This document shows positions 11,840 through 23,468 of a stretch of DNA of 64,000 nt, piece after piece. The number at the start of each line of letters is the position of its first letter. Position 1 is the stretch's first letter. The stretch is from NCBI RefSeq assembly GCF_030272615.1, contig NC_081410.1, positions 503,092,442 through 503,156,441 on the forward strand, given 5' to 3'. Position numbers and translations under genes: made by a program. Under the pieces are notes generated by a model. It had not been told where the DNA came from and searched no databases. It saw only the letters and a program-made list of their open reading frames with translations. Source of the stretch: Cryptomeria japonica (taxonomy: Eukaryota > Streptophyta > Pinopsida > Cupressales > Cupressaceae).

Positions 11840-12663
11840 TATTGGAATCAAAGAACACTGGGATGGGGGGGGGGTGAATCCGTGCTCTATCGGTTAGAGT
11901 AATTTTAACCTTATTAATAAATACACTTATTAACCGGTATGCATAAAAGAAAGTAACAACAAGTAATATCAATGCAACCACAATATTTATCCACTAGCCA
12001 AATGAATAAATATTACAAGAAGGGTATGCACATTCAGAAAGGCACACTACCTAGAGAACACTGCTCATCACAAAAGGAGCCTCACTAACTACAGATCCAA
12101 ATACTAGATTACAAACAAAAATTGAATTTAGAATGTGCATCTACTAAGCTAGACGAGTTTTGGTTAAAGAACCATCTGTACCAGTTAAACTATAACCTCT
12201 CTTACTAGTACTTAGGTCGCTTCCCAATCCGCTAGACCAATAATTAAGACTGATTGCAGATCTTTACATTCACATTCTATCAATCAAGATAACATCACAA
12301 AACCTTTCACATCACTTATCTCCCATATATTCACATAATTATTTAATGACCTAACCTAGATCGACTTATATACCCATTTACATGAATAAGAACAAATGGT
12401 TTATGTTGGCTTACAAACATATAAAAAAAGATAAGACACATGTCGACCTAGATAAAATATAAACATAAAACAATATGACTGTTGCCACTTCCATGCTTGT
12501 CAAATCAATCTCCTATGTCGGCCTTAGAATACCGGTTCAAAGTTTGCCGGTTCCCTGAATGCCGATGTAGTGAATGTCAGTTACCTTGATTTTCGGATCT
12601 CCCATGAAGTGTGTTGCCAACAATGACAATACTTATAACCTGAATGAGTGTCAATTGCCAACA
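11840..12663 (-). repeat. NAL-1 5' LTR
   Basis: Starts TATTGG next to the PBS and ends CCAACA at 12658-12663 on the plus strand. It carries a G tract followed by TGAATCCGTG (near 11868-11885) and the block 12000-12090 with GGCACACTACCTAGAG and CACTGCTCATCACAAAAGG shared with the other LTRs. The part with GTGGAAACCC, present in the sister LTRs, is deleted here near 11990. Confidence 0.7.
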
Positions 12664-13520
12664 AGATCAAGGTCTAAGACTTTGCGAGCCACATTGTGTA
12701 CGACTGGCCCAAATTTGAGTGGTAAGATGACTATTCCTTTAGATGAGATCTCTTCATCATTGTAGGCTTTGATTGTTATTTTATTATTTCAATCTGCATC
12801 CCCTTTAGATAATCCCAATGCTATAACTAAATTCAAGGTACAAATGTTTAGACCCTCTCCTCCATCTATTAGGACTTTCTTTATTCAATGTTTATGGATA
12901 AAAGATTCAATGCAAAGAGGTACATTATGAGGTTGGTGGATATGCATCATCTTGCTTGGTAAATGTAAGGTAATGAGGCAAAGAGAGGTTTTCCACCATG
13001 GATTGAAACTGATCCACATGTAGGTTAGTAGATATGGAAATGTCTTGCAATTCTTTGTCTAGGATAGATTTATGTGAAGGGGATATGCATAAAAGCTCAA
13101 GAATTGATATATGGGTAGGTGTTTTGCGAAGTTTCTCAACAAGGTCATACTAATTGGATGAGGAAGTAGGTTTGGACATGGTACCTTGCAAGGTCACTTT
13201 ACCCCAATAGGTTGTTACATTGCATTGAGGGTCTTTATTTTTGACAATTATGGTAGAGACATGATAGTCCATCTTAGAAATATGGTTAACTATGTACTCA
13301 TAATGAACATTGGCATAATTGGTACTGGCATCGAAAGTAGTCTTTAATTTTTTTCCTTTATCATATTTAGGGAAAGTATCCTTAAATACCACATTTTCTT
13401 CATTGGATGAATAAACTTCAACTTCAATTCCATAACTCTCAATGATATCTCCAATGAGGTTCTTATGCTTATGCTAATTCATAATCTTATGCCCCTTGTT
13501 ACCATGATACTCGCAATACT
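12664..13520 (-). pseudogene. Gypsy protease region, cut by NAL-1
   Basis: At 12664-12760 the minus strand reads GIVILPLKFGPVVHNV and VLDLDL, the part of a Tat-type protease just before the usual LLGRPW motif. There the frame runs straight into the NAL-1 LTR. Upstream, 13150-13392 is an 80-codon open stretch (VVFKDTFPKYDKGKK) and 13480-13515 carries EYHGNKGHK, a partial zinc-binding motif. Stops and frameshifts are frequent. Confidence 0.55.
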
Positions 13521-13603
13521 CATTGTCATTCCACCATGAAGGCTTAACTCTATGTTCAAATGGTTTAGATTATGAAATTGCGATGAGCTTATTAGCTACA
13601 AGA

Positions 13604-13703
13604 TTTTGCAATGCTAACTCAATGGGATCTCCCAAAGGTGTAAATTTACAATCTTTTGCAATGCTAACTCAATGGGATCACCCAAAGGTATAAATTTTCT
13701 TCA
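13604..13703. repeat. 50-bp tandem duplication
   Basis: TTTTGCAATGCTAACTCAAT begins at 13604 and again at 13654. The two 50-bp copies differ at only a few sites. It is a local duplication within the decayed gypsy gag. Confidence 0.85.
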
Positions 13704-13899
13704 TGACATGGGCTTCGTTGTCCTTTGGATATTAAATTGATTATTCAATATACTACCTCTTGGAAATCTTATCAAAGGATGAGTCATCTTAACTGTATTG
13801 GCATATACAACCCCATCATTAATAGTGTTCTTTTAATTGTTCAAAAAATGGGGTTTGTCCTTATTGTTAGGGTCATCTTTGTAGATCTTAATGCTACCT

Positions 13900-15270
13900 T
13901 TCTCAAGGAGAATATTTTCAATGGATAGATCCTTTTCAATGACCTCTTGAATATGTTCAAGCATAGTTTATGAAGCTCAAATCAAATCTCACAACCTATG
14001 TTTTATGTGAACATCTCAACCATTTATTGTTGTGGAACATGACTAGGGAAACAACTAGCCGAACTTCTCCATCTTTGCAAAAAGACCAAAAAAGATTCTC
14101 CATTACTTTGTTTGGTGTAACATAAAGTTGTCATGGAGGCCTTATACTCAATATTATAGGAGAAGTGTGTAATGAATTTCTTAGCCAACTTACCCTAGGA
14201 GCTAACCCCAAGAGGTAATCAAGAAAACCATTCCATAACTTGTCCAGCAAGGCTACACAGAAAGAGGTGCATAAGATAGGAATCATTTTGAGCCACCTCT
14301 ATAAAAGTGGTAAAGAACTCTCTATATGATCCTTAGGATCACCTTTTACCTTGTACTTATCAAATTTAGGCACATCAAAATTTGCAGAAAAGGTGACATG
14401 GGTATAGTCCTATCAAAAGGATAAGGACATATATCCTAAATTGTGTAGTTCTTGATAGGCATGCTTGTTCACATGCTATATAATTGTTTTTATAGTTCTT
14501 ATATTTTTTGTTGCAAATCCCCCTTGGGATGTGCCATGTCTACTTGATTCATCCCTATACCTAAGCTAGTGGGTGGTGGAGGAGGAGGAATGTAATGATT
14601 GTAATGACCACCGAGAGTGGGGATATAAGGATGATATTGACCACCAGGCAAAGGGATGAAAGTATGATATTATTTTTGGTATTGATTAGTATTATTGTCA
14701 TGAATATGATTGGTATTCAAAGCACCATTAATGTAATGTTTTGATAATTAGATCAATCAGGTTGTTGATTGGTAGAAGAATGCCCATGATCTTGACCATG
14801 TGGTCGACTATTGGTATGTGAATGGTTATTATTTCAACTATGCAGGTGAATGCTGTTAACATGAGGTCCACTTTGGTCTTTTTGGTTATGCATATGGCCA
14901 TCTTGAGTGGAAATAACTAGTTTTTTCAAAAGAGATGAGGGTGACTCAAGCATGAGAATATCTCCAAATCCATGTCTACTAGTGGTAGCATCATTTTGGT
15001 TAACCTCCTTAAGTTTAGACATACAAAAAATGGGAGGTAATTTGACACCACTTTGAGCTAGCATAAGAAAGTAACACTATAGGTCTTGGCACAATATGGC
15101 ATCAAACATCTTATAGCCTCTAGAATCAGCCATGAAATCTTGAATTTGTCCTGAGATTGGTGAATCATTCTCTGAACCAATGGTATAGCCTTGGTTTCTA
15201 ATGTACCTAGTATTGCAGAACTCTTCCTCATCTAAAGAAAATGTATCCATGTTTTGATACTTTTGAGCTC
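13900..15270 (-). pseudogene. gag: Gypsy gag remnant
   Basis: The minus strand at 14190-14400 reads as a retrotransposon Gag capsid: FDVPKFDKYKVKGDPKDHI, then SYLMHLFLCSLAGQVMEWF, followed by AKKFITHFSYNIEYK and SFLVFLQRWR (13990-14170). These match the plant gypsy Gag pattern. Upstream, 14834-15064 is an open Ser/His-rich stretch and 14560-14660 is Gly/Pro/Tyr-rich (PPPPPPTS-like). Several stops and frameshifts; nonfunctional. Confidence 0.6.
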
Positions 15271-17263
15271 CCTGGGCTTATCTTCTAATTATCTGGGCTC
15301 TAGTTTGATCCACACAAAGGAAAGGTTTGATGCAAATAATGAAATGGAAAAATGCCAAGGAGGGTGGTAGAGACTAGAACAAGGCAATATGATTATGATG
15401 ACAAAAGGTCAAAATTTGTCTTTCAAATTCCTAAGATGAGACTCAAATGATGACAAGATTAGGACTATGATGTATAGCCACAAATCGATAACTCAAGCAA
15501 GTTATAGCTTCCTAGGAGATGATAAATTCCAAAGGTAAGTTGACTTAACTCAAGAAACTAAGATAGTATCCCACCATGAAAAATGGCAAATCTAAGAAAG
15601 AGACCACCTAGTGATATCAAGGTTGATGCAAGATAGTAAGGACAACAAGGCAACTTGTTTGACTTTTGTAAGATTGGTTTTGGATGCAAGTTTGAAACGA
15701 TTAAAAGTAAAACAACAACAATGGTGAAATTGATGATTGATTGACTAGGAATCCTAAGGAATTAGTTGGGAAGTTCATGAATCTTTTTAACTAGACATGC
15801 AAGATAAAATATCAGGTACATAGATACGCAAGCTAGGCATGCAACATGAATGTTTCAGATATGTGTATATTATTGAGGAACATAGCTTTAAGTCTCAGGA
15901 ACATGGTTATAGATAAAAAGAATGCAATAATATTGCTCAGATAGATGTCAAAAAGTGTCAGGTGCGTGACAATATTTTTTAGATATGCATCAAAAAGTGC
16001 CAAACATGTGATATAATGTGCCAGATATGCGGTTCTAGTGAAATGTCTGCCTAATATTTGTCTAGGTTTGTTCCAAGTATCAAATTTGACCAAATCTAAA
16101 TGTTTGATGATTATTGTGGCAAGAAAACATTGCAAACAAGAAGACATAATGGTTGTTGATACAACTAATAATAATAAGGGTATGGCCTAAGCTCCTCAAA
16201 GCCCAAATTTCTACTAGTCTTATCACAAAAGAAGACATGCCAAACACTTCCTACACCTAAGGACAAGGTCTATGAAAGAGAAACTTAGGCCCACACTTGG
16301 AATCTTGACTCAAATGTGCAACACCTTAAGGAGTGCTTTGAAATATTGTCTTTGTGAGAGAAGGATGGGTAAGGGTGTCTAGGATTAGAAGGGTAACCTA
16401 ATCACCCTCTCTCTAGAAAGCTACCTATAGCTTATACAAATTCAAGGATTTTTATCTCAACTCAAGGGATCCTTATGGTGAGTAACTTCAAGGTGTGATG
16501 TTACACCTTTGCACTCAACATGATGCCAACAAAACTAATCAAATGGGTGGGTTTCTATAACAAGGTTTTTAGTCATTGTCCATGGGACTGGTGTATACAC
16601 ATTCAATGGTAAGCCACTTAAGACTTTAGTTTGACCCAACAAGTTCCTTACCCTTACCCTATAGGACACCATCGACATATAATCCCAAGTTAAGAACTAG
16701 CTTTTGCCTTTAATTTTTGTAGAGAGACCTAAAGAAAAAACCACTTTGAGTCATTCCCCTTGGAGTGATCACTTCTCCAAATGTAGGTTCTCTACACAAG
16801 AAAAATAAGATATTGTGATTTTTCTTACACCCAAGGTAAACAAAGGTGATTGGAAAAGATACTTTCACAACACCTTAGATTTTAAACACAAAGAATGCAA
16901 GTGCACAAGACATGAAAAATAAGACTTCTTTTTAAAGCACCAAATCCAAATGTGAGGTAATCTAAGAAAGCACAAACACTCAACTAGCTACCCCTACTAA
17001 GAACAAATCAATAGTTTCAAAAAATATCCCTTTAGATCCTGCAAGAAAAAAATAGTGATCTACAAAAGAGGGGCCTTCTACAGCCAATGGACAAGTTGCA
17101 CCACTTCATTAGTACCAACAAGGTTTAGCCAAATGGAAATCAAATCTAAAAATGCAAAAGTTGAATCGAAAAATCTAAATGATAGAAACTAGAAACACTA
17201 TTATACGTCCTAGAAATGTAAATAAAATTGGTTGTCAAATTGCAAAAATATAAATATTGTAAA
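15271..17263. other. Non-coding leader-like sequence
   Basis: No credible gene. It may be the long leader or LTR of the gypsy remnant that ends in gag at 15270. The short open stretch at 15833-16147 on the minus strand looks like chance. Confidence 0.4.
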
Positions 17264-18245
17264 TGTTAGAATCAGAGATCATTGAGAGGTGGGGGAGGGG
17301 GGGTGAATCAGTGATCTGCCAAAAATCAAATCCATAATCTTATTCTTTATCCACTGGTTAGCAATGCATAACAGAAAACAACATAAAAAAGCAACACATA
17401 AACCACAAATCCACAACACTAGAATTTTTACGTGGAAACGTGGAAAGGGGAAAACCATGGTGGGGCTAGAACCTAAAATATTCATATACTATGGCTAGGA
17501 GTACATAAATATTACATAGATGGGGAATGCACTTGCATTCAAGCTCACTTCCTAGAGATCATTGCTCAAAGGATTTTTGCCCAGAAGGCTACAACCTTCA
17601 GAGAAGTCTCACTGACTTACACTTTGATTACAATGAGAAAATACAGTAAAATAAACTCTAAGATAGCATATGACAATGCAAGAATGAGCTCTGGTTGAGC
17701 ACTAGATCTCTGACTGTCCTCACTCTACAAATACTTTGTTTCTATCTCAATCAGCCATTAGATTATCTGTAAACCAAGTGTGCATGTGAAACTATGCTCA
17801 ATCGCAACAAAATGGATCACCACAATAGCATTACACCAAAAACCAATCACCAAAAAAAATCATATATCTGGTCTTAACATAAAAATAATCTCCTTCAAGT
17901 CAGCTTCAAGAAGTGTAACATGTAGCTCCAAGTTGGCTTCAATCTCAAATAAAACATAGCACCAGACCAAAAGATTATAGTCACATACTTCCTAAGGATA
18001 TTCCCATTCATCAAGATCACAAAATTAATCACCAAAAACACCGCAATCATCAAAAGTCATTCCAGACCAAAACATTACCGAGATATCCCTATTTTATCAC
18101 TTAATTGCCTACCAGTTAACTCCTGCTTTTGAATAAGATGAATCACGATCATCAGATCGAATCACCAAGAAGAGTTTCCATCATTGATAACCCTAGACAA
18201 TTAACCAACTACTAAAAGTCACTGGATTAGTGTCAATTGCCAACA
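17264..18245 (-). repeat. NAL-2 3' LTR
   Basis: Plus strand TGTTAGAATC to CCAACA, 982 bp. It aligns over its whole length with 23469-24428. It contains the G tract followed by TGAATCAGTG (near 17289-17315) and the ACGTGGAAAC, GGGGAAAACC block at 17430-17465. Confidence 0.9.
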
Positions 18246-18268
18246 ATCTCCCCCTTTGGCATTGATGG
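18246..18268 (-). promoter_or_regulatory. NAL-2 polypurine tract
   Basis: Minus strand CAATGCCAAAGGGGGAGAT, abutting the TGTTGG start of the 3' LTR. A second copy-like tract lies at 18431-18443. Confidence 0.9.
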
Positions 18269-18633
18269 CAACACTCGTGAAAAATGACTAAGTGTAGAAA
18301 TCTGTGAAACCTGTACAATGGATCAAGAATAAATAATTCTAAGGCCCCCCCTTAGATCAACAATCCAAAAATATGCATCACCAAACTGTACACTCGATAC
18401 ACAATCAACCTATATAGTTTTCACCTCATATCTCCCCCTTTGACAACAATGCCAAAGATAGGGTGTGCAAAAAAATATTTTGTACATATATACACACACA
18501 CAGTAGATGATCAAATCTATACAAGCTTAAGGAAATCAGCATATACCATCTTAAGGAACCCAAGATAGGTGTTCCATCCTGCCCACAAATTCTCCAAAAT
18601 TGAAACAAAACCATTCAAAAATTAAGCAGGAAA

Positions 18634-21600
18634 TTATATAGCTACAATCTTAGTTGGAGTCTCCTAAGACATGTTTTCAATGCAGTCCATCTTATGATAC
18701 ACTAATGTGTGTAACCGAGAACCAATTACGTTCTAGAGTTCACCTGCTCACCTAACCATTATCTCCTTATCCTTGTCAAAATTCCTAATCTTCTCCATAA
18801 TTGTCAAGATTTGGCCTTCAATACTGTCGGTTAAGTTAGCCGTAAGATCATAAGCTTGAAAAATCTAAGATAACTGTCCTCCGCAATTATCTATTTGCTT
18901 ATCTATTTTAGTAGTAAAATTTATCAAAACTAGACAAGACTTATTAATTTTACCACCTTCCATTAAGGCCTCATCAATTAGTTTTAATTTCTTTTCAAGT
19001 TGGGCATTATCATTGCTGATCATTTGCAAAAATGTTTGAACTTTCACATCTTTAAATTGTTCCATATCTTGCGTAGTTGATGCCTTGGTCAAATAATCAA
19101 ACTGAGTGGATATATGATCTATCAAGTTCTAAATCTTACCAAATGAACTGGCATGAGCATCAAGTTGTAGTTCTAGTACCACCTATTCAAAAACTAAAAC
19201 TGATTTCTCAATGAGTTTCTTCTCTTCAGATTCTGACTGTGCTAACTCCTGACTAGCTTGCACTTAGAGGGCAATAACAACAATCATCATTTTTGTCATA
19301 GATATTTGATTGAATGGTTTGTCAAAACTGATATTAAACTATGGAAAGCTCCTTTGGATTTGAATTTTTATGTGTCAATTGCCATAAGGATTGGAGTTTA
19401 TGTTACCTTACCCTTCCCTTTATCTAGTTCCTTCCGATTCTCTTCTTCCTTTTTCTCAGCCTCAACCTATCTGGTTTTGTCTTCTTGAGGTGCCTCCTGT
19501 GCACTGGTGTCACCACTTGGTGCACCATCATCTGCCTCATCCGATTTAACATTCTCCCTAACAGGCTCAACCTCTTCAAAATCCAAAATTTGTTTCTCTG
19601 CAAAATCCTAAGTGTCCTCCTCCTTATTTACATCATTTACCAGAGGATTCTCTAACTTAGTGACTTTATCTTGTGAAACAGTTTGTACTAGCCAGTTCTC
19701 AGTGAGAAACTTCTTCCAGATTGCAGTGGTTTCTTTCCTTATTTCTTCAACTCTTCCAACCATCAGGCTATTGATCCTGTGCTTGCTCCTGAATTTATTT
19801 GTATTTGCTAACAAAATTAATCTATTAATTTCTTCTATAGTGATACTGGTGTACTGATTAACCAATTCACTCTCCTTTATTTCTCTATCAATTTGACTAG
19901 CAGATTTTCTCCTAGCATAAATTAAACTTTACAGATCTTTTGGAAGACAGTTTTCTAATTTAATGAATGCTTTACTAAATACATCCATGTACAAAAATAC
20001 AACTTGTTCAATCTGCCTCTTATCCTTATCATCCATATTTTCATAATATACAGAAATGTTCTTCAAATTTTCATCTTTAATAATTTCATCTATTAACTCT
20101 TGAGTAGAAAAAGGAGGAATAATATGATACTCTGTTTGGGTGGTCTTCATCTTACCGGATTCAATTGTCTCATCCAAGTCATATTTGGTCTTATTTCCTT
20201 GCTTAGGCTTGCTTTCTGGTACATGATCAGACTTTGCCTTCTTCTCCTTCAACCCTTTCTTCTTAGGAATGGATAGAGGTTTTCATATTACTCTTGCAAA
20301 CTATCCTCTCTTTGGCACGTTTGGAATGTTTGCGTATGATTCCATTTTAAATTCCACTAGAGAAACTACCACATACTCCCTTTGGGTTTTTTGCTTCTTC
20401 CTCATAACAACTTTCCCCTTTGTAGATGAACTAAAGCGTTCTAATTCAGCAAGAGGTGTCTTCACCAGAGCAGAGAAGACCCTGTCACCTTCACTTTGAC
20501 TGGAGCAAGTGTAGTATTTTGTTTCTTTTCCTTTCCAACTGCATCCCTTGTAGCTCTTGTAGCTTTGAATTTTCTTGAGAGTGACCTTCCTCAGCAAGGA
20601 TTTTCTCTACTATCTTAGCAACTTTTCTTTTCCTATCCAATTCGGTGAACTTGATGTGTAGCTCCATTGATTTTTCCTTGTAAGTTTTGAACCTTTCTTC
20701 TTTAGTATCCACAAGAGTATTAAGAAGGTGTTATATGTAGGCATGCAAAGTCCCTACATCAACCTCATAGCCCATAGGCATTATCCACATTGTACAGGGT
20801 TGAACTTCTTCCATGAGACATTCATCTTTATTTACCATGAAAAAGATTGTCCCTTCATATTTCTTCATAATTTCCTTAGGGATTCTGATCCTCTGCTTCA
20901 CCTTTTCCTAAAAAGTTTTGAAGAATGCCCATAATTTAGCATTTTGGTTGTCTCGGTTACCAAGCCTGTCAGGACCCTACTTTATCTGTTGGGCCATCGG
21001 TCTATCAAAAGCCCACTACACTCTACCAGTTCTAGGGATCTGATTCATGAAGTAAAGTGCCAAACAGATAACCAAGGAACCAAATTTGAAGACATCCTTT
21101 TTATCTTGCTTAATTTTATTCAAATTTATCATCAATTCCTCCAACAAAACACAACACATATCATAATGTGCATCTTCCTTAACCATCTAGTAGGCTATAT
21201 GGATGGCAATGACATATACAAAATTTAGTTAGTTAGATTGATATACCTTGTGACCAATTACCATCGCAACAAACTTAACATCACCTTCCTTGATTGTGCT
21301 GATATTCATTGAATTCCCATCAAACTTTGCACCAGTTAACTTGTTGATGGTAGGGTTTGTGACTTTGAGTAGCCCTGGCTTGTCACTGGTTTGATTCAAA
21401 CAAGTTACCACCCTAATTTCTTCTAAAGTGATTTTACAGGGTTGGTCTAGCCATATAAATTATGCATAAATTCTGCTCAATATATACCTCACCCATTCAT
21501 TTTCATCGAATGATGAAAAGTTCATAAATTGAGTGAAACCCTTTCTCTACAACTGCACAATTTTTGGCTTGGGGTTGATGATTTCATCCATGATGCTATC

Positions 21601-21819
21601 AATATAAAGATCCAAAATGTCTTCATTGTCAATTTCGTCAATCTCATAGTGAATATAGGCCCGTACATCATCTACATGAAAAAATCCATGTAGAATAGAA
21701 GAGAATGCTGCAACTGGGTGAACCTTCATAGATTTGTAAGGGTGCTTCTTAAACATAGGATGGGGTCTATCCTTGACCTCAACAACTAGTGGAGTAGAAA
21801 TGGAAGACGAGGATGCCAT
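18634..21819 (-). pseudogene. NAL-2 ORF2, unknown conserved protein
   Basis: Starts at ATG 21819 with MASSSSISTPLVVEVKDRPH and ends near 18634, about 1,060 codons. Order of recognisable parts: YIHYEIDEIDN; IWLDQPCKITLEEI; LTGAKFDGNSMN; VKFVAMVIGHKVYQSN; a frame-broken middle (about 19900-21230); NISVYYENMDDKDKRQIEQ with LYMDVFSKAFIKLE near 19930-20060; an acidic/Lys linker; then a C-terminal helical or coiled-coil part (18865-19125 with NAQLEKKLKLIDEAL). The N-terminal and YxDxYxKA parts align with NAL-1 and NAL-3. No pol signature. Function unknown; the position between Gag-like ORF1 and the PPT is where env-like genes sit in some plant retroelements, but I see no signal peptide or clear membrane anchor. 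Confidence 0.7.
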
Positions 21820-22215
21820 TTCAAATTTCAAAAAACCAAACTCTGAAAAGCTCTTCAAAAAATACCTCAACTGACTATTGAATGCGCTAGATCACTTGCC
21901 GAATCTCTTTTAGCTCTTTGATTGCCTCAGCCTTAATCGCCTTGTTCTACAGCTCAAAAACACTATTTGCAAAGTGAATAATAACTCTCATATTTTCCCT
22001 TTTATTTTTGCAAACCCTAATTTCACTTTGAAATAAATGTGCCTGAGATATCCAACTAGATGTCCTATGCAACTATCGGATGCCGAAATCAGCCATCTGA
22101 ATCCTGGAAATCAACTAAAATTCAATTTCTACCATCTATAATCCATCAACTACAGATCTCATCAAGGGGTACTGCAAGATTTGTATGAGTTTACCTCCCC
22201 CTAAGGCCAAAATCC
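21820..22215 (-). promoter_or_regulatory. NAL-2 spacer with promoter-like motifs
   Basis: Contains GGCCTTAGGGGGAGG (complement at 22194-22208), a telobox-like motif (AAACCCTAAT at 22012-22021 on the plus strand) and a TATA-like AATAAAAGGG (complement at 21997-22006), about 180 nt before the ORF2 start. Arrangement and spacing equal those in NAL-1. Confidence 0.4.
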
Positions 22216-23400
22216 CTAGTTACCAGATGAAGGTTTTGCATCAGATTTAGGTACAGATCCATTATCTACCTTAGATTCATCCTTCTTTTCTCACATCTTC
22301 TTATGCTGATCTCTAATCTCATCTACCTTTTCCTATCCCTTTTCATCTGATTTGTTCTTGTCTATCGAAGCACTATTTTTTCTTTTGTAGTACTTTGCAA
22401 TGTGACTAGTTTTGTTGCATGCTCTACAAACAACATTATTCTACATAGGTCTGAAGTTCATTTGTTTTGGTCTTGTCCTGCACTGATTAGAGATATGTCC
22501 AAACATTCCACACGCATAACATCTTTTTTTCTGAAATCTATTCATTACTTCTCTACACATATTTTACTTGTGTCCAAAGTTATTGCATATGAAACACTAA
22601 CGAGAAAAGGTAGGAACATTATTCATATTGTTCATCATATTGTTACTATTCATCATTCCATTATTCATCCTACTTCTACATTGACTTTCCATATGACCAA
22701 ACTTATTGCAAGTAAAACATCTACCATTGAATTTATGAGAATTAGGTTGTCTTCCCAGAGGATTTTTACTCTTCTGTTGATCAGGTTTTGCATTTCCTTG
22801 TCTAGATCCAAAGGATTCACCTTTCTCAAATCCTAAACAGCGCATGTCCTTTCCATGTCTCTGACTTTCTAGCATCTCATCAAGCCTTGCAGAACTAGAT
22901 TTGAATTTGTCTTTGTACTCATTAGCAGTAGCAAGTTCAGTCCTCAAGGTAGCAATTTGTCTTCCAAGCTCTTGACCACTATTCCTTGATTGTGTCAACT
23001 CAAGCTTCAACTGATCGATCTCATAGGTAATCCTGAAGCATTCGTCAATTCTTTCCTTCAATGATTGTGCCAGATTCTCTCCATTCTTCTTCTGATCCTC
23101 AATCTCCTTAGCTAGCCTCATCACAATGGATTGTGTCTCACTCTTCAAAGCAACAATTTCTCTCTCAAGCTTGTTAACTTCATTAGTTTTGTCTTGGTAT
23201 TCCATGATCTGATCTTCTTTCTCCTTTAACTTGTCCATCAATTTCTTTGTCTTCTCTCTACAAACACTTGCTTGATCCTTCAACTCAATAATGAATTCAT
23301 TAGTAGCATTCAGGTTCTTCTTCAGGGTACATATCTCATTTCTAGCTGCATCAAGATCCTCAAGTGCCACATTGAGTTGACTCTGAAAACCAGAATCCAT
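22216..23400 (-). pseudogene. NAL-2 ORF1: Gag-like coiled-coil, four-knuckle protein
   Basis: Best copy of ORF1. From ATG 23400 (MDSGFQSQLNVALEDLDAAR) it runs 267 codons to a TAG and clearly continues in frame. Residues about 7-185 are a long coiled coil. Residues 190-205 read ARLDEMLESQR and LGFEKGES. Then four CCHC motifs: CFTCNKFGHMESQC (22678-22719), CFICNNFGHK.NMC (22555-22596), CYACGMFGHISNQC (22480-22521) and CRACNKTSHIAKYY (22387-22428, last Cys is Tyr). Met/Asn-rich spacer after knuckle 1, Lys-rich tail, stop after SSGN at 22216. Likely an RNA-binding nucleocapsid-type protein that self-associates. There is no capsid N-terminal domain. Confidence 0.75.
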
Positions 23401-23454
23401 AGAATCAATCTCCCGGATCTTCCTCAAGTGCTTAAGCTTCCTCAGAGGAACTAG

Positions 23455-23466
23455 GCTTTGATACCA
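23455..23466 (-). promoter_or_regulatory. NAL-2 primer binding site
   Basis: Minus strand TGGTATCAAAGC, one mismatch to the initiator-Met PBS, two bases from the LTR edge. Confidence 0.85.
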
Positions 23467-23468
23467 AT

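Larger units (their letters stand above)
8451..12663 (-). mobile_element. NAL-1: LTR element without pol, left part lost
   Basis: On the minus strand: 5' LTR (11840-12663), degenerate PBS, ORF1 (10672-11771), spacer, and ORF2 (10301 to 8451, cut). The ORF2 C-terminus, PPT and 3' LTR are missing, because sequence changes at 8450/8451 to the CopA LTR. No protease, integrase, RT or RNase H motif lies between the LTR and the break. The organisation matches NAL-2 and NAL-3. Confidence 0.75.
12664..17263 (-). mobile_element. Tat-like Ty3/gypsy remnant, gag to protease
   Basis: Minus-strand remnant bounded left by the NAL-1 LTR and right by the NAL-2 LTR. It keeps a gag, a nucleocapsid-like CEYHGNKGHK motif and the start of an aspartic protease. 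RT and everything after are missing. The layout (Gag, EYHG.KGHK, protease with GIVILPLKFGP) is that of Tat/Ogre/Athila-type gypsy elements. NAL-1 inserted into or next to it; NAL-2 likely inserted into its leader. Confidence 0.6.

Noticed and set aside
17279-17485. Hydrophobic small ORFs in LTRs (also 23477-23683, 30996-31190, 46620-46886, 11754-11981) that look like membrane proteins
   Set aside because: They lie in the T-rich R/U5 part of the LTRs, recur only because LTRs are copies, and T-rich DNA gives hydrophobic residues by chance. The hydrophobic parts of NAL-2 and NAL-3 do not align convincingly.
18484-18505. Short (TA)(CA) microsatellite
   Set aside because: Ordinary simple repeat near the end of NAL-2, too short to matter.
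23455-23468. tRNA-like match to initiator-Met tRNA
   Set aside because: Only the 12-base primer binding site matches; no tRNA gene around it, here or at 7346, 38517 and 46624.
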